Position numbers and translations under genes: made by a program. A stretch of DNA of 64,000 nucleotides from JAXMCK01 sp046349395 (GTDB lineage: Bacteria; Pseudomonadota; Alphaproteobacteria; Geminicoccales; Geminicoccaceae), in NCBI GenBank assembly GCA_046349395.1, contig JAXMCK010000010.1, positions 62,001-126,000 of the forward strand, written 5' to 3'. Numbering within the stretch: the first letter of the stretch is position 1; each line of letters opens with the position of its first letter. Shown here piece after piece: positions 61,113-64,000 of the stretch. Under the pieces are notes generated by a model that saw nothing but the letters and a program-made list of their open reading frames with translations, was not told where the DNA came from and did not search any database.

Positions 61113-62213
61113 ATGAGCCAACGCGCGGCCCCGAAACTGGAAGTAGCCCCACCGCCCAGTTCGCCCGCGGCCGAACCCGTCGTGGCTGCTGCACCGGCAC
61201 CCGGTACTACACCGGAAGACCGGAAACCCAGGCCACTCGGTCTGGCGGCGAAGCTCCTCTTGCTGTTGCTGGGGATCGTCGGTCTGTACGGTCTCTATCT
61301 GCTCTCGCTCGAGTACTTCGCCTACACCAGCGACGCGTTCGTCGCCACTGACGTGGTGCAGGTCGCCCCGGAGGTGGGCGGACGGATCACGGCCGTGCAC
61401 ATCGTCGACAACCAGCACGTCGCCGCGGGCGACCCGCTGCTCGACCTCGACCCCCGCCCCTACGCCTTGCAGCTGGAGCTGCGAAGGTCGGAATACGCCA
61501 AGGCCCAGGCCGACGCCGAGGCGGCGCGTGGGGCCGTGGCTTCGGCCGAGGCGGTGCTGAACGCCGCCCGGGATTCGCTGGGCCTTGCGGGCAGGACGCA
61601 GCAGCGCCTCGCCGACGTGGTGAAGCAGGGCGGCACCTCGAAGCTCGCCTTCGACGAGGCGCAGACGCGCTCCGCCGAGGCGCAGACAAAGGTGGTGGCG
61701 GCCCAGGCGGAGCTCGACCAGGCGAAGCAGACCGTGGAGGCGAAGCTGGCCGCCATCGAGGTGGCGAAGCGGGCGGTGGACCTCGCCGCCTACAATCTGG
61801 AGCAGACGCACCTGTTGGCTCCGATCGCCGGCCACGTGAACAATATGTGGCTGCGGATCGGCGACTACGCGAACCCGGGCGTGCCACGGGTGGGGCTCGT
61901 GGCGGACGACAGCTGGTCGGTGATCGCCCTCTACCGCGAGGAGGCGATCCGGCACCTGCAGGACGGCCTGAAGGTGTGGATCTATCTCGACCTCTACCCC
62001 TACCAGCTGTTCCGCGGGACGATCCAGGGCGTAGCGCGGGGCATCGCGCGGGGCGACCGGCAGACGGCGATCCTGCCCGAGATCGAGGCGACGACGGGCT
62101 GGATCCGCTTCCAGCAGCGCTTTCCCGTTCGCATCCTGATCGACGACCTGCCGCCGGACGTGCGCCTGCATGTCGGCGCCAATGCCCGGGTGCTGGCGAT
62201 CTACGGATGGTGA
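61113..62213 (+). CDS. HlyD/EmrA-family membrane fusion protein
   Basis: A 366-residue periplasmic adaptor. It has a cytoplasmic Pro/Ala-rich start and one transmembrane segment (LLLLLLGIVGLYGLYLLSL near residue 48). The lipoyl half-motif VAPEVGGRITAVHIVDNQHVAAGDPLLDLD is followed by a coiled-coil hairpin of about 110 residues and the second half APIAGHVNNMWLRIGDYANPG. Pairs with the FUSC-type permease that overlaps its end by 7 nt, as AaeA does with AaeB. Exports aromatic or other hydrophobic compounds by inference. Confidence 0.88.
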   Translation: MSQRAAPKLEVAPPPSSPAAEPVVAAAPAPGTTPEDRKPRPLGLAAKLLLLLLGIVGLYGLYLLSLEYFAYTSDAFVATDVVQVAPEVGGRITAVHIVDNQHVAAGDPLLDLDPRPYALQLELRRSEYAKAQADAEAARGAVASAEAVLNAARDSLGLAGRTQQRLADVVKQGGTSKLAFDEAQTRSAEAQTKVVAAQAELDQAKQTVEAKLAAIEVAKRAVDLAAYNLEQTHLLAPIAGHVNNMWLRIGDYANPGVPRVGLVADDSWSVIALYREEAIRHLQDGLKVWIYLDLYPYQLFRGTIQGVARGIARGDRQTAILPEIEATTGWIRFQQRFPVRILIDDLPPDVRLHVGANARVLAIYGW

Positions 62214-63271
62214 GCGGCTTCGCCGCCGAGGTTGCGCGGCACTGGGACGAGTTCACCGCCGCGGTCGCGGCCGACAGCGCCGCCTTCACCCTCGACCATC
62301 CTCGGGTTCGCTTGGCGGCGGCGTGCGGGCTGTCGGCGGCGGTGGCAACCTACCTCGCCCTTCTCATGAACCTCGACATGCCGCTCTGGGCGGCGATCTC
62401 GGCCGTTGTCTGCACCTCGGTCAGCTTCACCGCGATCACCCTCAAGGCCGAGCTTCGGATCATCGGCACGCTCGGCGGGGCGGCGCTCAGCGCTTTTCTC
62501 ATCGGCTTCATCGCCGACAATGACTGGATGCTCTGCGTGGCCCTCGTGCTCTCGGTCGGCTACGCGCTCTACCGGGCCTATCTCAGCGCCTTCATGTACG
62601 CCTGGGTGCTGGCGGCGATGACCTCCGCCATCGTCTACCTCACCACCCTCGCCGAACCGGCGACAGGGCTGCACGCCGCGGGCTACCGCACGGCGGAGAT
62701 CATCGTCGGCGTCATCGCCTCGGGTGTGATGGGCTGGCTCCTACTGCCCGCCACGACCACGCCCGAAAAGGACTTGGCGCTGGTCAAGCCGGTCCTGCAC
62801 TCGCGGCGCAGTGCCGCCATGGCCGGAATCGAGGCGGCTCTCGGCGTGCTGGGGGTGATCTTCCTCTACGGCGCCCTCGACCTGCCGGGCTTCAGTGCCG
62901 CCGCGATCTCGATCACGCGGGTCGCCGATCCCGATCCGAAGCTCGGGCGGCACCGCGGATTCCTGCGGCTCGTCGGCTGCGGCTTTGGCATGGCGGCCGG
63001 CCTGTTCGTTCTATGGCTCAGTCCGTCGACGACGATCGAGATGCTGTTCTGGGTCGCCCTCGGCAGTGCGGTCTTCGGCTACTTTTCCAGCGGCCCCGCC
63101 GCCAGCGCCTATGCCGGCCTGCAGGGCGGGATCGCCTTCCTCGTCGCGCTGATCACCGGCAACGCCCCGGCGACCTCGCTCACGCCCGTCATCGACCGGC
63201 TGGCCGGCGTGGTCTTGGCCTTGTTCGTCTTCTGGGTGGTCGATGCCGTCCTTCGCGGGGCGGAGGAGTAG
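62207..63271 (+). CDS. FUSC-family (AaeB-like) inner-membrane efflux protein
   Basis: A 354-residue membrane protein with two sets of hydrophobic segments: AACGLSAAVATYLALLMNLDMPLWAAISAVVCTSVSFTAITLKAELRIIGTLGGAALSAFLIGF is the FUSC signature, and a second block runs from about residue 205. Family members are usually longer with a cytoplasmic domain between blocks; here that domain is short. ATG 62207 (or GTG 62210) overlaps the adaptor gene by 7 nt. Forms the efflux pair with it. Confidence 0.85.
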   Translation: MVSGFAAEVARHWDEFTAAVAADSAAFTLDHPRVRLAAACGLSAAVATYLALLMNLDMPLWAAISAVVCTSVSFTAITLKAELRIIGTLGGAALSAFLIGFIADNDWMLCVALVLSVGYALYRAYLSAFMYAWVLAAMTSAIVYLTTLAEPATGLHAAGYRTAEIIVGVIASGVMGWLLLPATTTPEKDLALVKPVLHSRRSAAMAGIEAALGVLGVIFLYGALDLPGFSAAAISITRVADPDPKLGRHRGFLRLVGCGFGMAAGLFVLWLSPSTTIEMLFWVALGSAVFGYFSSGPAASAYAGLQGGIAFLVALITGNAPATSLTPVIDRLAGVVLALFVFWVVDAVLRGAEE

Positions 63272-63272
63272 G

Positions 63273-64000
63273 TCAGGCAGCGGCCGGGAAAACGGGCGGC
63301 AACTCGGCCAGGAGGCGCTCCTTCAACGCCTGGAAGGCAGCGGCCGTGCGGACGCGCGGGCGGGGCAGGCGGACGTCGAGCTCGAGCTGGACGCGGCCGG
63401 GATAACCGCCCAGGACGACGACCCGGTCGGCCATGGCGACGGCCTCGTCGAGGTCGTGGGTGACCAGCAGCATGGTGCGCAGATCCTGGGCCCAGATCTG
63501 GAGCAGGTGCTCCTGCAGGGCCTGGCGGGTCATGGCGTCGAGGGCACTGAAGGGCTCGTCGAGAAGGAGCACCTCGGGCTCGCCGGCAAGCGCCCGGGCC
63601 AGGGCCGTGCGCTGCGCCATGCCGCCCGAGAGCGACTTCGGCAGAGCGTCGGCGAAGCGGGTGAGGCCGACCTTGGCGAGGACGGCATCGGCACGGGCCT
63701 GGCGCTCGGCACGCGGCAGGTCGGCGAGGCCGAAGACGGTGTTGTCGCGCACCGAGAGCCAGGGCATCAGCCGCGGCTCCTGGAAGACGACGCCGATCTC
63801 GGGCACAGGCCCGGTCAGGCGGCGGCCGTTGATCAGGATCTCGCCGGAGGTGGGCGCTTCGAGGCCGGCGACGAGGCGGAGCAACGTGCTTTTGCCGCAG
63901 CCGGACGCACCGACGATGGCCAGGATCTCGCCGGCGCCGAGGGTCAGCGAGACCTCCTCGATCGCGGCGTAACCGTTGGGGAAACGCTTCCCGACGCGGC
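63273..64000 (-). CDS. Nitrate/sulfonate/taurine-type ABC ATPase, C-terminal part (runs off the window)
   Basis: The visible 242 codons contain Walker A IVGASGCGKSTLLRLVAGL, Q-loop FQEPRLMPWLSVRDN, signature KSLSGGMAQRTALARALA, Walker B VLLLDEPFSALDAMTRQALQEHL and switch LVTHDLDEAVAMADRVVVLGGYPGRV. The Q-E-P-R-L-M-P-W piece marks the SsuB/TauB/NrtD group. The 5' end lies beyond 64000. Convergent with the FUSC gene, 1 nt apart. Substrate not determinable. Confidence 0.9.
   Translation of the reverse strand, partial: RVGKRFPNGYAAIEEVSLTLGAGEILAIVGASGCGKSTLLRLVAGLEAPTSGEILINGRRLTGPVPEIGVVFQEPRLMPWLSVRDNTVFGLADLPRAERQARADAVLAKVGLTRFADALPKSLSGGMAQRTALARALAGEPEVLLLDEPFSALDAMTRQALQEHLLQIWAQDLRTMLLVTHDLDEAVAMADRVVVLGGYPGRVQLELDVRLPRPRVRTAAAFQALKERLLAELPPVFPAAA

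Overview
The window is a GC-rich (very strong G/C third-position bias) alphaproteobacterial chromosome segment from an organism that uses the tetrahydromethanopterin (H4MPT)/methylofuran route of C1 metabolism, like Methylobacterium-type methylotrophs. The evidence is a compact mtdB / ATP-grasp / mch / ATP-grasp (orf5 type) / CitG-like (orf7 type) / fae block, plus cofactor genes spread over about 45 kb: a MfnF-like protein, a MfnE-like kinase, a DmrB/AfpA flavoprotein, a DUF6513 dihydropteroate-synthase-like protein, a DUF447 protein and a MfnB-like synthase. The fhc formyltransferase/hydrolase genes and the ribofuranosylaminobenzene phosphate synthase are not in the window.

Layout. 1-7.8 kb: 5' part of a P-type ATPase (minus), then the H4MPT core cluster ending in fae, a HisA-like gene and a MfnF-like gene. 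7.9-11.6 kb: sulfotransferase, beta-propeller protein and glycosyltransferase, a small glycan-decoration module. 11.7-17.2 kb: potABCD-type polyamine ABC importer with a coupled amidohydrolase. 17.2-19.2 kb: two related membrane ClpP-fold-like proteins. 19.4-22.9 kb: coupled carbonic anhydrase, class III aminotransferase and glutamine-synthetase-like ligase. 22.9-31.2 kb: response regulator, a giant hybrid histidine kinase with 13 PAS domains and a second response regulator. 31.2-32.9 kb: a complete ISNCY-type insertion sequence with a 6-bp target duplication and an amber codon in its transposase. 33-35.4 kb: secreted small protein and an adenylate cyclase/TPR protein. 35.5-45 kb: folK, folP, MfnE-like kinase, recX, AfpA, a nest of four small genes including a VapBC-type toxin-antitoxin pair, DHPS-like protein, DUF447, SDR, divergent SHMT and MfnB-like synthase. 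45-52 kb: peptidase, amidase, oxidoreductase, an orphan periplasmic binding protein, ArsR/DUF899/LysE and an AraC regulator. 52.5-58.8 kb: an eight-gene minus-strand operon with a urea/short-chain-amide-type ABC importer, two acetyltransferases and an IolE-like isomerase. 58.9-64 kb: beta-helix protein, OsmC protein, HlyD/FUSC efflux pair and the 3' part of an SsuB/TauB-type ATPase.

How the parts fit. Fae condenses formaldehyde with H4MPT, MtdB oxidises the methylene group, and Mch hydrolyses methenyl- to formyl-H4MPT. The neighbouring ATP-grasp, CitG-like, kinase, synthase and flavoprotein genes most likely build and tailor H4MPT and methylofuran. Many genes overlap by 1-14 nt (ATGA, GTGA, TTGA), so translational coupling is the rule.

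Main items for a second look: an in-frame 54-codon Pro/Ala-rich tail with an amphipathic end directly after the fae UGA stop and just before a strong hairpin; the 13-PAS kinase; a toxin-antitoxin pair coupled into the H4MPT biosynthesis operon; an SHMT with Tyr replacing the His next to the PLP lysine; and the insertion sequence with an amber codon.
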